From assembly GCA_001724995.1 (NCBI GenBank), contig MEFD01000027.1:1-64000 (forward strand): a stretch of 64,000 nucleotides of DNA, written 5' to 3'. This DNA is from Rubrivivax sp. SCN 71-131 (GTDB lineage: Bacteria; Pseudomonadota; Gammaproteobacteria; Burkholderiales; Burkholderiaceae_C). A program made the position numbers and the translations under genes. The notes beneath the pieces are model-generated. The model saw only the letters and a list, made by a program, of their open reading frames with translations. It was not told the DNA's origin and ran no database searches. Positions 17,026-26,030 of the stretch are shown piece by piece (positions within the stretch are counted from its first letter, which is position 1; each line of letters opens with the position of its first letter).

Positions 17026-17886
17026 ATGGACTACGAAATCACGCTGCTCACGGGCATGGCCATCAGCGTCATGTTCGCGCTCTCGCTGAACCTGATCACC
17101 GGCTTCTGCGGCCAGATCAGCCTCGGCCACGCGGCCTTCCAGGGCGTGGGCGCCTACACCGCGGCGCTGCTCGGCAAGGCCGCCGGCTGGCCCTTCCTCG
17201 CGACGCTGCCGGCGGCCATGCTGCTGGCCGGCGTGCTCGGCGTCGTCGTCGGCCTGGCCTCGCTGCGCGTGCGCGACGACTTCCTCGCCATCACGACGAT
17301 GGGCGTGGTCTTCCTCTTCGTCGGCGCGGTGCGCCAGCAGGACGTGCTCGGCGGCGAGCTGGGCGTCTCGGGCATCCCCGACCACGGCTTCGGGCGCATC
17401 GGCTTCATGGCGGTGGCGCTGCTGGCCTGCGTGCTGGTGGTGCTGCTGTCGAGCCACATCCGCCGCGCCTGGATGGGCCGCGTCTTCAACGGCATCGCCG
17501 AGGACGAGGACACGATGCGGGTGCTCGGCATCGACGTGCCGCGCTACAAGCTGGCGGCGTTCGCCATCGGCACGGCGCTGGCCGGGCTCTCGGGCGCCTT
17601 CCTCGCCTACCACCTGCAGTTCATCGGCGCCGACAACTTCGGCTTCATCGAGTCGATCACCGTACTCTCGATGGTCGTCGTCGGCGGCATCGGCTCCGTC
17701 TCCGGCGTGCTGGTGGCGGCCGCCGTACTCTCCGCCCTGCCGGCCTGGTTCCAGTTCATCGGCGACTACAAGCTGCTGGTCTACGGCGGCCTGCTCTTCT
17801 TGATGATGCGCTTCTCCCCCGGCGGCATGGCCGGACTGGTGCGGCGCGCAATGCGGGCGGGCGGCGCGCGGGAGGGTGGCGCATGA
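17026..17886 (+). CDS. livM: Branched-chain amino acid-type ABC transporter permease (LivM type)
   Basis: The 286-residue permease is the second channel subunit. It has LNLITGFCGQISLGHAAFQG near the N-terminus and the coupling-loop motif VVVGGIGSVSGVLVAA near residues 220-235. About eight membrane segments are predicted. Its last codons overlap the next ATPase gene by 4 bp (ATGA at 17883), a typical translational coupling in liv operons. Confidence 0.93.
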   Translation: MDYEITLLTGMAISVMFALSLNLITGFCGQISLGHAAFQGVGAYTAALLGKAAGWPFLATLPAAMLLAGVLGVVVGLASLRVRDDFLAITTMGVVFLFVGAVRQQDVLGGELGVSGIPDHGFGRIGFMAVALLACVLVVLLSSHIRRAWMGRVFNGIAEDEDTMRVLGIDVPRYKLAAFAIGTALAGLSGAFLAYHLQFIGADNFGFIESITVLSMVVVGGIGSVSGVLVAAAVLSALPAWFQFIGDYKLLVYGGLLFLMMRFSPGGMAGLVRRAMRAGGAREGGA

Positions 17887-18696
17887 GTGCACCCCAGGTC
17901 AAGGCCGCGGGCGCGGCGCCGCTGCTCGAGGTCGAGCGCGTGACGGTGCGCTTCGGCGGCCTGACGGCGATCGACGACGTCTCCTTTGCCGTGCGGCCGG
18001 GCGAGCTGCTGGGCCTCATCGGCCCCAACGGCGCCGGCAAGACGACGATGCTGCGTGCGATCACCGGCGTCGTGCGGCCGAGCGCGGGCCAGGTGCGGCT
18101 GCAGGGGCAGGCCCTCGGCGGCCTGCCGATCCACGAGCGCATCCGGCGCGGGCTGGCGCTGTCGCAGCAGCTCGTGCGGCCCTTGCGCAGCATCTCGCTG
18201 GAAGAGAACGTGGCGCTGGCAGCCGGTCGCGCCAAGACCGTCCGCCCCTGGCGCGCGCTCACGCAGGTCAGCGCTGCGCCGGAGCTGGCGCGCGCGCGGC
18301 GGGAACTCGGGCGCGTGGGCATCGCCGAGCTGGCCGCGCAGGGCGCGGCCAAGCAGCCGCTGGGGGTGCTCAAGCGCCTGGAGATGGCGCGTGCGCACGC
18401 GCTCGACCCGCGCCTGCTGCTGCTGGACGAGCCGCTGGCGGGCCTGAACTCGAAGGAGGCGCGGGCCTTGGCCGACACCATCGCCGACATCAACCGCCAG
18501 GGCATGACGGTGGTGCTGATCGAGCACAACCTGGGTGAGGTGCTGCGCATCTGCACGCGGCTGGTCGTGCTCGACAACGGGCGCAGGATCGGCGAGGGCG
18601 AGCCGCGTGCGGTGATGGCCGACCCGGTCGTGCGCGCGGCCTACCTGGGCACGGCGGCCGCCCCCGAGGCCGCGTCCGGCGCCGCGGAGGCCGCAC

Positions 18697-18704
<8 letters not shown>
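17883..18704 (+). CDS. livG: ABC transporter ATP-binding protein (LivG type)
   Basis: The 273-residue ATPase has Walker A GPNGAGKTT at about residues 44-52, a C-loop in the divergent LivG form PLGVLKRLEMARA, Walker B LLLLDEPLAGLN and switch histidine in VLIEHNLGEV. The C-loop lacks the LSGGQ sequence but keeps the Gly and the RLE-AR context usual in LivG. It overlaps livM and livF at either end and has an Ala-rich C-terminal tail. Confidence 0.92.
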
Positions 18705-19401
<697 letters not shown>

Positions 19402-19416
19402 ACGCAGTGCGCCTGC

Positions 19417-20256
19417 TCAGCTCGGCGTGAACGCCAGTCGCACGTAGATCGGCGCGAAGGGCTCGGCCTGCGTGATCTCGAGCAGGCTCTCGCGCGAGAG
19501 CTCGAGCATGGCGATGAAGGTGACGACCACCACCGGCACGCCGCGCCCAGTGTCGAAGAGGTCCTGGAATTCGAGGAAGCGTCGCCCCTGCAGCCTTCGC
19601 AGCACGAGGCTCATGTGCTCGCGCACCGAGAGCTGCTCGCGGCTGATCGTGTGGTGCTGCGTCAGCCGCGCGCGCTGCAGGATCTCGGCCCAGGCCTGGC
19701 GCAGGTCGTCGGCATGCACTTCGGGCAGGCGGGGCACGAGGCTTTGCTCGATCGTCACCAGCGCGCGCAGGAAGTCGCGCCCGAGCAGCGGCAACGCATC
19801 CAGCCGCGCCGCGCCGAGCTTGATGCGCTCGTACTCGACGAGACGGCGCACGAGCGCGGCACGCGGGTCCTCGGGCTCGCTGCCGTCCTCGCGCTTCCTC
19901 GGCGGCAGCAGCATGCGCGACTTGATCTCGATGAGCATCGCCGCCATCAGCAGGTACTCGCTCGCCAGCTCCAGGTTGTGGCGGCGGATCTGCTCGATGT
20001 AGTCGAGGTACTGGCGCGTGAGGTCCGCCAGCGGCACGTCGAGGATGTTGAAGTTCTGTCGCCGGATCAGGTAGAGCAGCAGGTCCAGCGGGCCCTCGAA
20101 GGCCTCGAGAAAGACTTCGAGCGCATCGGGCGGGATGTAGAGGTCCTGCGGCAGGCGGAACAGCGGCTCGCCGTAGAGCTTGGCCACGGCGACCTGGTCC
20201 ACCACCTGCGGCTCCGCGGCGGGAGCCGCCTCGCTCGGCGCTTCGTCCACGTTCAC
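19417..20256 (-). CDS. scpA: Segregation and condensation protein A (ScpA)
   Basis: The 279-residue kleisin has the conserved start of the core, FEGPLDLLLYLIRRQNFNILDVPLADLT, beginning near residue 52, and a C-terminal winged-helix part. ScpA bridges Smc heads together with ScpB in chromosome organisation. The first 45 residues are a family-variable extension rich in Ala/Glu. It starts 16 bp after the DUF3460 stop, a pairing common in Burkholderiales. scpB is not in the window. Confidence 0.94.
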   Translation of the reverse strand: MNVDEAPSEAAPAAEPQVVDQVAVAKLYGEPLFRLPQDLYIPPDALEVFLEAFEGPLDLLLYLIRRQNFNILDVPLADLTRQYLDYIEQIRRHNLELASEYLLMAAMLIEIKSRMLLPPRKREDGSEPEDPRAALVRRLVEYERIKLGAARLDALPLLGRDFLRALVTIEQSLVPRLPEVHADDLRQAWAEILQRARLTQHHTISREQLSVREHMSLVLRRLQGRRFLEFQDLFDTGRGVPVVVVTFIAMLELSRESLLEITQAEPFAPIYVRLAFTPS

Positions 20257-20272
20257 CGCGCGCGCCGGCGCC

Positions 20273-20479
20273 TCAGGTCTCGTTCCAGTGGTAGTAGACG
20301 TAGCCCTGCTGGCGCACGCGGGCGCTGCGCCAGTCGGCCTGCGCCTCGCGATCGATCGACTTGTCCCACAGCAGGGCGCGGCCGGCGCGCTGTTCGGCCT
20401 CGAGCGTGGGCTTCCTGGCCTTCAGTTCGTCGATGAAGAGGCCGGCCTCGGACTTGTAGGGTTTCCAGAAGAAGTGCAT
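20273..20479 (-). CDS. DUF3460 family protein
   Basis: This 68-residue protein (starts MHFFWKPYKSEAGLFID, ends YVYYHWNET) matches the small DUF3460 family found upstream of scpA in beta-proteobacteria. It is acidic/basic mixed, probably helical, with no membrane segment and no known function. Tight linkage to scpA suggests co-expression only. Confidence 0.85.
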   Translation of the reverse strand: MHFFWKPYKSEAGLFIDELKARKPTLEAEQRAGRALLWDKSIDREAQADWRSARVRQQGYVYYHWNET

Positions 20480-20514
20480 GACGCGGCCGGTCGGGACGAC
20501 AGGGGGTAGAGGAC

Positions 20515-20536
20515 GGCGCCGATTGTATCGGGCGCC
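20515..20536 (-). promoter_or_regulatory. Promoter -10 of DUF3460-scpA within a hairpin-like repeat
   Basis: On the minus strand TACAAT (plus 20522-20527) is a good -10 located 43 bp before the DUF3460 ATG. It sits in the loop of an imperfect inverted repeat, GGCGCCGAT / ATCGGGCGCC, with one bulged base. A -35 match is weak. The repeat could bind a regulator or simply be GC-rich background. Confidence 0.4.
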
Positions 20537-20577
20537 CCTGCTGCCCCGGGCGCGCAGCCGTGGGCGAGAATCGGCGC

Positions 20578-22671
20578 GTGAGCGGCACGCCCGACCCAGC
20601 CACGGCGATCCCGGCAGGCAGCCTGCGGCGCCTGCACCTGCGCTACCTGGGGTTCGCGCTCGGCCTGTGCGTGTTCGTGCTGGCGATGGGCGTGGCCGAG
20701 CGTCTGGGGCTGCCGCACGGCTGGATCGGCACCGCCTTCATGGCTGGCACCATGCTGGTCTACGCGGCGATCGGCTTCTCCACCCGCACCTCCAACGAGA
20801 GCGAGTACTACGTCGCCGGGCGCGGCGTGCCGGCGGTCTACAACGGCATGGCCACGGCCGCCGACTGGATGTCGGTGGCGTCCTTCATCGGCACCGCCGG
20901 CGTGCTCTACCTGCAGGGCTTCGGCGGGCTGGCCTACATCATCGGCTGGACCGGCGGCTACTGCCTGCTGGCGCTGCTGCTGGCGCCCTATCTGCGGCGG
21001 CTGCCGGTGTACACGGTGGCGGATTTCCTCGGCCAGCGCTACGGCGGCATGGCGCCGCGGCTGATCGGCGCGCTGGCCACGGTGGTCGTGAGCTTCGTCT
21101 ACGTCGTCGCGCAGCTCTACGGCGTCGGCCTGATCGCCTCGCACCTGCTGGGCCTGAGCTTCGAGGTCGGCATCTTCATCGCGCTGGGCGGCGTGCTCGT
21201 GTGCTCCTTCCTCGGCGGCATGCGCTCGGTCACCTGGACGCAGGTGGCGCAGTACATCGTGCTCATCGTCGCCTTCCTGGTGCCGCTGGTGTGGATCAGC
21301 CTGAAGCAGCCCGAGCCGGTGGTGCCGGCGCTGGCCTACGCCAGCGTGCTCGAGCGCGTGAGCGCGCGCGAGCAGCAGCTGCAGGCCGATCCGCGCGAGC
21401 AGGAGGTGCTGCAGCGCTGGCGCGAGCGCGCGCAGGCCGCGCGCGCCAAGCTTCGCGATGTGCCGGCGGCGATGGCCGAGGACGCGCGGCGGCTCGATCA
21501 GGAGCTGCAGCGCCTGCGCGCCGAGCGCGCGCCGCTGCTGCAGATCCAGCTCGCCGAGCGGCGCCTGCGCGCGCTGCCGCAGCACGAGTCGGCCGCGCGC
21601 GCGCACTACGAGGCCGAGCTCGCGCAGGCGCTGCGGCGGGCGCAGCCGCTGGGCGGCCTGGCGCCGCAGGCCACACCGTTCCCGCGCGGCGATCCGCAGG
21701 GCGACGACGAGGCGCAGCGCCGCTACCGCAGCGAGCGCATCAACTTCACCGCGCTCGTCTTCTGCCTGATGCTCGGCACGGCGGCGATGCCGCATGTGCT
21801 CGTGCGCTTCCTGACCACGCCGTCGGCGGCGGCGGCGCGGCGCTCGGTGGCCTGGTCGCTGCTCTTCATCATCGCGCTCTACATGGCCGCACCGGCGCTG
21901 GCGGTGCTGGTGAAGGCCGAGATCCTCGACGGCCTGGTCGGCCAGCCGCTGACGCAACTGCCGGCCTGGCTGCGGCGCTGGACGCGCCGCGATCCGAGCC
22001 AGGCTTCGTTCGAGGACATCAACGGCGACGGCATCCTGCAGCTCGGCGAGCTGCATCTGGCCAGCGACGTCATCGTGCTGCTCGCGCCCGAGATCGCGCG
22101 GCTGCCGGCGGTGATCGGCTACCTCGTCGCCGCGGGCGGCCTGGCCGCGGCGCTGTCCACCGCCGACGGGCTGCTGCTGTCGATCGCCAGCGCCTTCTCG
22201 CACGACGTCTACCGCGGCGTGATCGACCCGCGTGCGCCCGCGATGCGCGCCGTGATCCTCTCCAAGGCGCTGGTGCTGATGGTGGCGGTGATGGCGGCGA
22301 TGGCGGCGTCGCTGCGGCCCGAGAGCGTGGTCACGCTGGTGGCGGCGGCGTTCTCGATCGCCGCCTCGGCCCTGTTCGCGCCGCTGGTGATGGGCATCTT
22401 CTGGCGCCGTGCCAACCGCTTCGGTGCCGTCGCCGGCATGCTGGCCGGGCTCTCGGTGTGCCTGTGGTACATGGCCGTCAACCTGCCCTGGAGCCGTGAG
22501 CTGCTGGGCGTGAGCGCGCCGCTGGCGCAGACCCGCTGGCTGGACCTGGAGCCGACGTCGGCGGGCGTGTTCGGCGTCACGGCGAGCTTTCTTGCCGTGT
22601 TCGCCGCCAGCATGCTCTGTCGCGGCACCCCGGACGCGGCGGGCGTGGTCGCGCGCCTGCGCCAGCCGTGA
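20578..22671 (+). CDS. Sodium:solute symporter (SSS family, VC_2705-like)
   Basis: The roughly 697-residue membrane protein has the SSS core: STRTSNESEYYVAGRGVPAV early, ADWMSVASFIGTAGVLY (sodium-site region) and AAALSTADGLLLSIASAFS near residue 510. Two features stand out: a charged, coiled-coil-like insertion between hydrophobic segments (21337-21740), and a canonical EF-hand loop DINGDGILQLGE at 22015-22050. Members of this group move acetate or other short organic anions with sodium, but the substrate here is unknown. GTG at 20578 is preferred because GGCGAGAA lies upstream; GTG at 20560 adds 6 residues. It is paired with the small-subunit gene downstream. Confidence 0.88.
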   Translation: MSGTPDPATAIPAGSLRRLHLRYLGFALGLCVFVLAMGVAERLGLPHGWIGTAFMAGTMLVYAAIGFSTRTSNESEYYVAGRGVPAVYNGMATAADWMSVASFIGTAGVLYLQGFGGLAYIIGWTGGYCLLALLLAPYLRRLPVYTVADFLGQRYGGMAPRLIGALATVVVSFVYVVAQLYGVGLIASHLLGLSFEVGIFIALGGVLVCSFLGGMRSVTWTQVAQYIVLIVAFLVPLVWISLKQPEPVVPALAYASVLERVSAREQQLQADPREQEVLQRWRERAQAARAKLRDVPAAMAEDARRLDQELQRLRAERAPLLQIQLAERRLRALPQHESAARAHYEAELAQALRRAQPLGGLAPQATPFPRGDPQGDDEAQRRYRSERINFTALVFCLMLGTAAMPHVLVRFLTTPSAAAARRSVAWSLLFIIALYMAAPALAVLVKAEILDGLVGQPLTQLPAWLRRWTRRDPSQASFEDINGDGILQLGELHLASDVIVLLAPEIARLPAVIGYLVAAGGLAAALSTADGLLLSIASAFSHDVYRGVIDPRAPAMRAVILSKALVLMVAVMAAMAASLRPESVVTLVAAAFSIAASALFAPLVMGIFWRRANRFGAVAGMLAGLSVCLWYMAVNLPWSRELLGVSAPLAQTRWLDLEPTSAGVFGVTASFLAVFAASMLCRGTPDAAGVVARLRQP

Positions 22672-22979
22672 TGGCGGAACCGAGCGCCCGCGGCATGAAC
22701 CGGCCCGAGGACGGCGGCTACTGGCGGCGAACGCGGCGCCTCACCGCCGTGCTGCTGGGCGTGTGGCTTGCCGTCGTGCTGCTGGCCACCTTCTTCGCGC
22801 GCGACATCGACTTCGCCTTTCCCGGCGGGCGCTTCAGCTTCTGGCTCGGCGCCCAGGGCGTGCTGCTCGTCTTCCTGGCGATCGTCGTCGTCTACGTGCG
22901 GGCGATGCAGCGGCTCGAAGCCGAGGAGGCGGAGGTGACCGAGGCGGCCAAGCGCGACACCGAGCCGCCGGCGCGCTGA
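22671..22979 (+). CDS. DUF4212 sodium/substrate symporter small subunit
   Basis: The 102-residue protein has YWRRTRRLTAVLLGVW followed by two hydrophobic segments (about 24-45 and 60-85), the DUF4212 pattern, and a charged tail. These proteins occur beside VC_2705-type SSS symporters and are taken to be their small subunits. Here the gene follows the symporter, with its ATG inside the symporter TGA (TGATG). The more usual order is small subunit first. The conserved part begins at about residue 10 (MNRPEDGG), so an ATG at 22695 is an alternative start. Confidence 0.82.
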   Translation: MAEPSARGMNRPEDGGYWRRTRRLTAVLLGVWLAVVLLATFFARDIDFAFPGGRFSFWLGAQGVLLVFLAIVVVYVRAMQRLEAEEAEVTEAAKRDTEPPAR

Positions 22980-24671
22980 TCAGCCCGGTTGCGCCTCGTC
23001 GCGGCCTTCGAGACCGTCGAAGGCCGCGGTCATCGACGGCACGATCTGGTCGGCGCCCAGCAGCGCCTCGAAGCCCGAGCGGCGCATCAGCGACAGCGGC
23101 TGCTCGTTGACGTTGGCCAGCACCAGCGCGACCTCCTTGCGCTGCAGCGTGCGGTGCAGCTCCTGCAGCGCGTCCAGGCCGGAGGTGTCCATCGAGATCA
23201 ACCGGTGCATGTCCAGCACCAGCGCACGCGTGGCGGGCTCCAGCTTCGCCGCCAGCTCCTCGATCTTCCCGACCGCGCCGAAGAACAGCGGGCCGAAGAG
23301 CTCGAAGGCCTGCACGCCCTCGGGCAGGTCCCGGTGCGGCAGCGCGTGCACGCGAAAGAGCGTGCTCATGCGATGGATGAAGAAGGCGCAGGCCAGCACC
23401 AGGCCGACCTCGACGGCGACTGTGAGGTCGAACACCACCGTCAGCAGGAAGGTGCCGACGAGGATGATGCGGTACTGCAGGGTGAAGTGGCGCAGCCGTG
23501 CGAACTCGCGCCACTCGCCCATGTTCCAGGCGACGAAGGCGAGGATCCCCGCCAGCGCGGCCAGCGGCACGTTGGTCGCCAGCGGCGCGGCCACGAGCAC
23601 GACGAGCAGGATGGTGAGCGCGTGCACGAGCCCGGCCACGGGGGTGCGCGCGCCCGCGCGCACGTTGGTCACGGTGCGCGCGATGGTGCCGGTGGCCGGC
23701 AGGCCGCCGAAGAGCGGGCTGACGAAGTTGGCCACGCCCTGCGCCATCAGCTCCTGGTTGGGGTCGTGGCGCGGCGCCTCGATCAGCGTGTCGGCCACGC
23801 GCGCGCACAGCAGCGACTCGATGGCGCCCAGCAGCGCGATCGTCACCGTCGGGATCAGCAGCTGCTTGGCGGTCTCCCAGTCGAAGTCGGGCAGCGTCAA
23901 CTGCGGCAGGGTGCGCGGGATGCCGCCGAAGCGCGAGCCGATGGTCTCCACCGGCAGCCCGAACAGGGTCACGGCAAGCGTCGCCAGCACGAGCGCGACG
24001 AGCGTGCCGGGCATGTGCGCGACGAGCCGGCGCAGCTTGGGCGCCAGACCCTGGGCACCGACCGGCATGCGATAGCCCTTGGGCCAGAGCACGACGATGG
24101 CCAGACTGGCGCCGGCGATCGCCAGTGCGTACGGATTCAGCGTGTGCGCAGCCTGCGCCAGCACCTTGATCTGCGCGAAGAAGTCGCCGGGCAGTTTGGG
24201 CGTTTGCAGGCCGAAGAAGTCCTTCACCTGCGACAGGCCGATGAGCACCGCGATGCCGTTGGTGAAGCCGATGACGATTGCCACCGGCACGTAGCGCACC
24301 AGCACGCCGAGCTTGAAGAGTCCCATCAGGAACATCAGCACGCCCGCCATCGCCGTGCTGATGAGCAGGTTGGTGAGGCCGTAGCGCTCGAGGATGCCGT
24401 AGACGATGACGATGAAGGCCCCGGCCGGGCCGCCGATCTGCACGCTCGAGCCGCCGAGCGCGGAGATGAGGAGGCCGGCGAGGATGGCCGTGAACAGCCC
24501 CTGCTCGGGCTTCACGCCCGAGGCGATGGCAAAGGCCATCGCCAGCGGCAGCGCGACGACGCCGACGGTCAGGCCGGCGCCGACGTCGGCGACGAGGGTT
24601 TGGCGGTCGTAGCCGCCGGCCAGCGTGTCGAGCAGCCGGGGGCGGAAGGGGTGAAGGCGGGCGGGAAGCAT
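22980..24671 (-). CDS. SulP family inorganic anion transporter with STAS domain
   Basis: This 563-residue protein has the SulP transmembrane core (PLAMAFAIASGVKPEQGLFTA near residue 50, SVQIGGPAGAFIVIVYGI near 80, PATGTIARTVTNVRAGARTP) and a C-terminal STAS domain at about 430-550 with LISMDTSGLDALQELH, where the Ser/Thr position corresponds to the regulatory site of anti-sigma antagonists. It is a proton- or sodium-coupled anion carrier; sulfate, bicarbonate or dicarboxylate are all possible. Start ATG at 24671 (MLPARLHPF). Its stop abuts the stop of the convergent DUF4212 gene with no gap (TGATCA). Confidence 0.9.
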   Translation of the reverse strand: MLPARLHPFRPRLLDTLAGGYDRQTLVADVGAGLTVGVVALPLAMAFAIASGVKPEQGLFTAILAGLLISALGGSSVQIGGPAGAFIVIVYGILERYGLTNLLISTAMAGVLMFLMGLFKLGVLVRYVPVAIVIGFTNGIAVLIGLSQVKDFFGLQTPKLPGDFFAQIKVLAQAAHTLNPYALAIAGASLAIVVLWPKGYRMPVGAQGLAPKLRRLVAHMPGTLVALVLATLAVTLFGLPVETIGSRFGGIPRTLPQLTLPDFDWETAKQLLIPTVTIALLGAIESLLCARVADTLIEAPRHDPNQELMAQGVANFVSPLFGGLPATGTIARTVTNVRAGARTPVAGLVHALTILLVVLVAAPLATNVPLAALAGILAFVAWNMGEWREFARLRHFTLQYRIILVGTFLLTVVFDLTVAVEVGLVLACAFFIHRMSTLFRVHALPHRDLPEGVQAFELFGPLFFGAVGKIEELAAKLEPATRALVLDMHRLISMDTSGLDALQELHRTLQRKEVALVLANVNEQPLSLMRRSGFEALLGADQIVPSMTAAFDGLEGRDEAQPG

Positions 24672-24884
24672 GCGGTCTCCAGGCAAGCGGTGGGGCCAGG
24701 GGGCTCCGCCGCGGGAGGTCCGCAGTGATGCGTGCGCACGATGAACCGGCGTCGACGCGTCAGCAGGCAGACGCGCGGGTCGACCGTCCAGCCCAGGTCT
24801 GCGCTTCGCCGCGCCCAGGGCGCCGATGTGCCGTGCATGGCGCCGATCATGCCACCTTCGGGCGCCGCCGGCCGGGCCGCCGCG

Positions 24885-25961
24885 CTACCCGGCCGGCGCA
24901 AAGCCCGGGATCAGCCCCGCCTGGTGCAGCCGCCAGAGCGCCGCGCCCGCGCCTGCCAGCAGCAGTGCCGCGCCGAGCCACCAGAGCCAGCGTCGGTGCC
25001 GCCGCAGGCGCAGCCCCAAGCGCTGCCGCCAGCCCGGTTGCAGATGCGCCGGCAAGCGCGCCGGATCGGCGAGCGCGGCGCGCACGGCGCCGATGTCCTG
25101 CGGCCGGTCGCGCGGGCGCAGGGCGAGCATCCATTCGACGACGGCGAGGAACTCGAGCGCGTAGCGTTGCGTGACCGGCGCCGGCCAGGGCAGGGCCGCG
25201 GCACCTTCGGTGCGCTGCGGCGCCGGGGCAGGGGGCTTGCCGGTCATGAGGCAGTGCAGCATCGCCCCCAGCGCGTAGACGTCGGTCCAGGGGCCGCGCT
25301 CGAGCGCCTGCCCGCTGCGGTACATCTCCGGCGCGGCAAAGCCCTCGCGCGGGCCGGCCGGAGCCGCTTCGCCGCGGGCCGCGGCCAGCCGCCGCGGTGA
25401 GCCCAGGTCCATCAGCACCGGCCGCTGGTCGGGGCCGATGACGATCGACGACAGCGCGATGTCGCGATGCTGCAGGCCCGCGCGGTGCAGCGCATCCACC
25501 GCAGCCAGCAGCGGCTCGAGCAGCGCGCGCAGAGCGGGCTCGCGTGGCGGGCGTCCGCGCGCCTGCATCGTCTCCTGCAGGTTGCGGCCGGGAACGAGGT
25601 CCATCGCCATGTAGGCGCTGCCGTTCTCCTCCCAGCTGCCGTAGACCTTCACCAGGCCGGGATCGCGCACGCGCGAGAGCAGCTTGCCTTCGTCCAGGAA
25701 GGCGCGCTGGCCCTGGACGAAGAGCTCGCCGTCCTCGGGCCGGCGCGGCAGCACGAGCGTTGCGCCTTCGCGCCGCGCCAGGGCCGCTGGCAGGTACTCC
25801 TTGACCGCGTACTCGGTCTCGGTTTCGGCGTCCCAGACGCGGTAGCCGTAGCCGTACTGGCCCAGGCCGAGCACGCCGCGCACCTCGAAGGCGCCCAGCC
25901 GCGTGCCGGTCGGCAGCGGCGGCGGGGGCGGCGTCTTGCGTTGCGGGCGCGGGGCAGGCAT
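24885..25961 (-). CDS. Protein kinase-like protein with C-terminal membrane anchor, degenerate catalytic loop
   Basis: The 358-residue protein has a Ser/Thr kinase fold: Gly-rich loop LGLGQYGYGYRVWD (31-44), Lys54 in YAVKEYLP, Glu91 in the alphaC helix, HRD at 165-167 and a DLG (185-187) in place of DFG. The catalytic loop reads HRDIALSSIVIG: the Lys after HRD is Ala169 and the metal-binding Asn is Ser172, so phosphotransfer is doubtful. A single hydrophobic segment (about 311-335) lies at the C-terminus after a basic stretch. VKEYLP is typical of FHA/type-VI-linked kinases, but no such genes are near. It lies between metG and sulP on the same strand. Confidence 0.8.
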   Translation of the reverse strand: MPAPRPQRKTPPPPPLPTGTRLGAFEVRGVLGLGQYGYGYRVWDAETETEYAVKEYLPAALARREGATLVLPRRPEDGELFVQGQRAFLDEGKLLSRVRDPGLVKVYGSWEENGSAYMAMDLVPGRNLQETMQARGRPPREPALRALLEPLLAAVDALHRAGLQHRDIALSSIVIGPDQRPVLMDLGSPRRLAAARGEAAPAGPREGFAAPEMYRSGQALERGPWTDVYALGAMLHCLMTGKPPAPAPQRTEGAAALPWPAPVTQRYALEFLAVVEWMLALRPRDRPQDIGAVRAALADPARLPAHLQPGWRQRLGLRLRRHRRWLWWLGAALLLAGAGAALWRLHQAGLIPGFAPAG

Positions 25962-26030
25962 GGCCTTGCAAGCCTAACAAGCGGCAGGCCGGCCCAGGTG
26001 CGCACCCCGCGAATCGGTGCCTGCGGGCGT

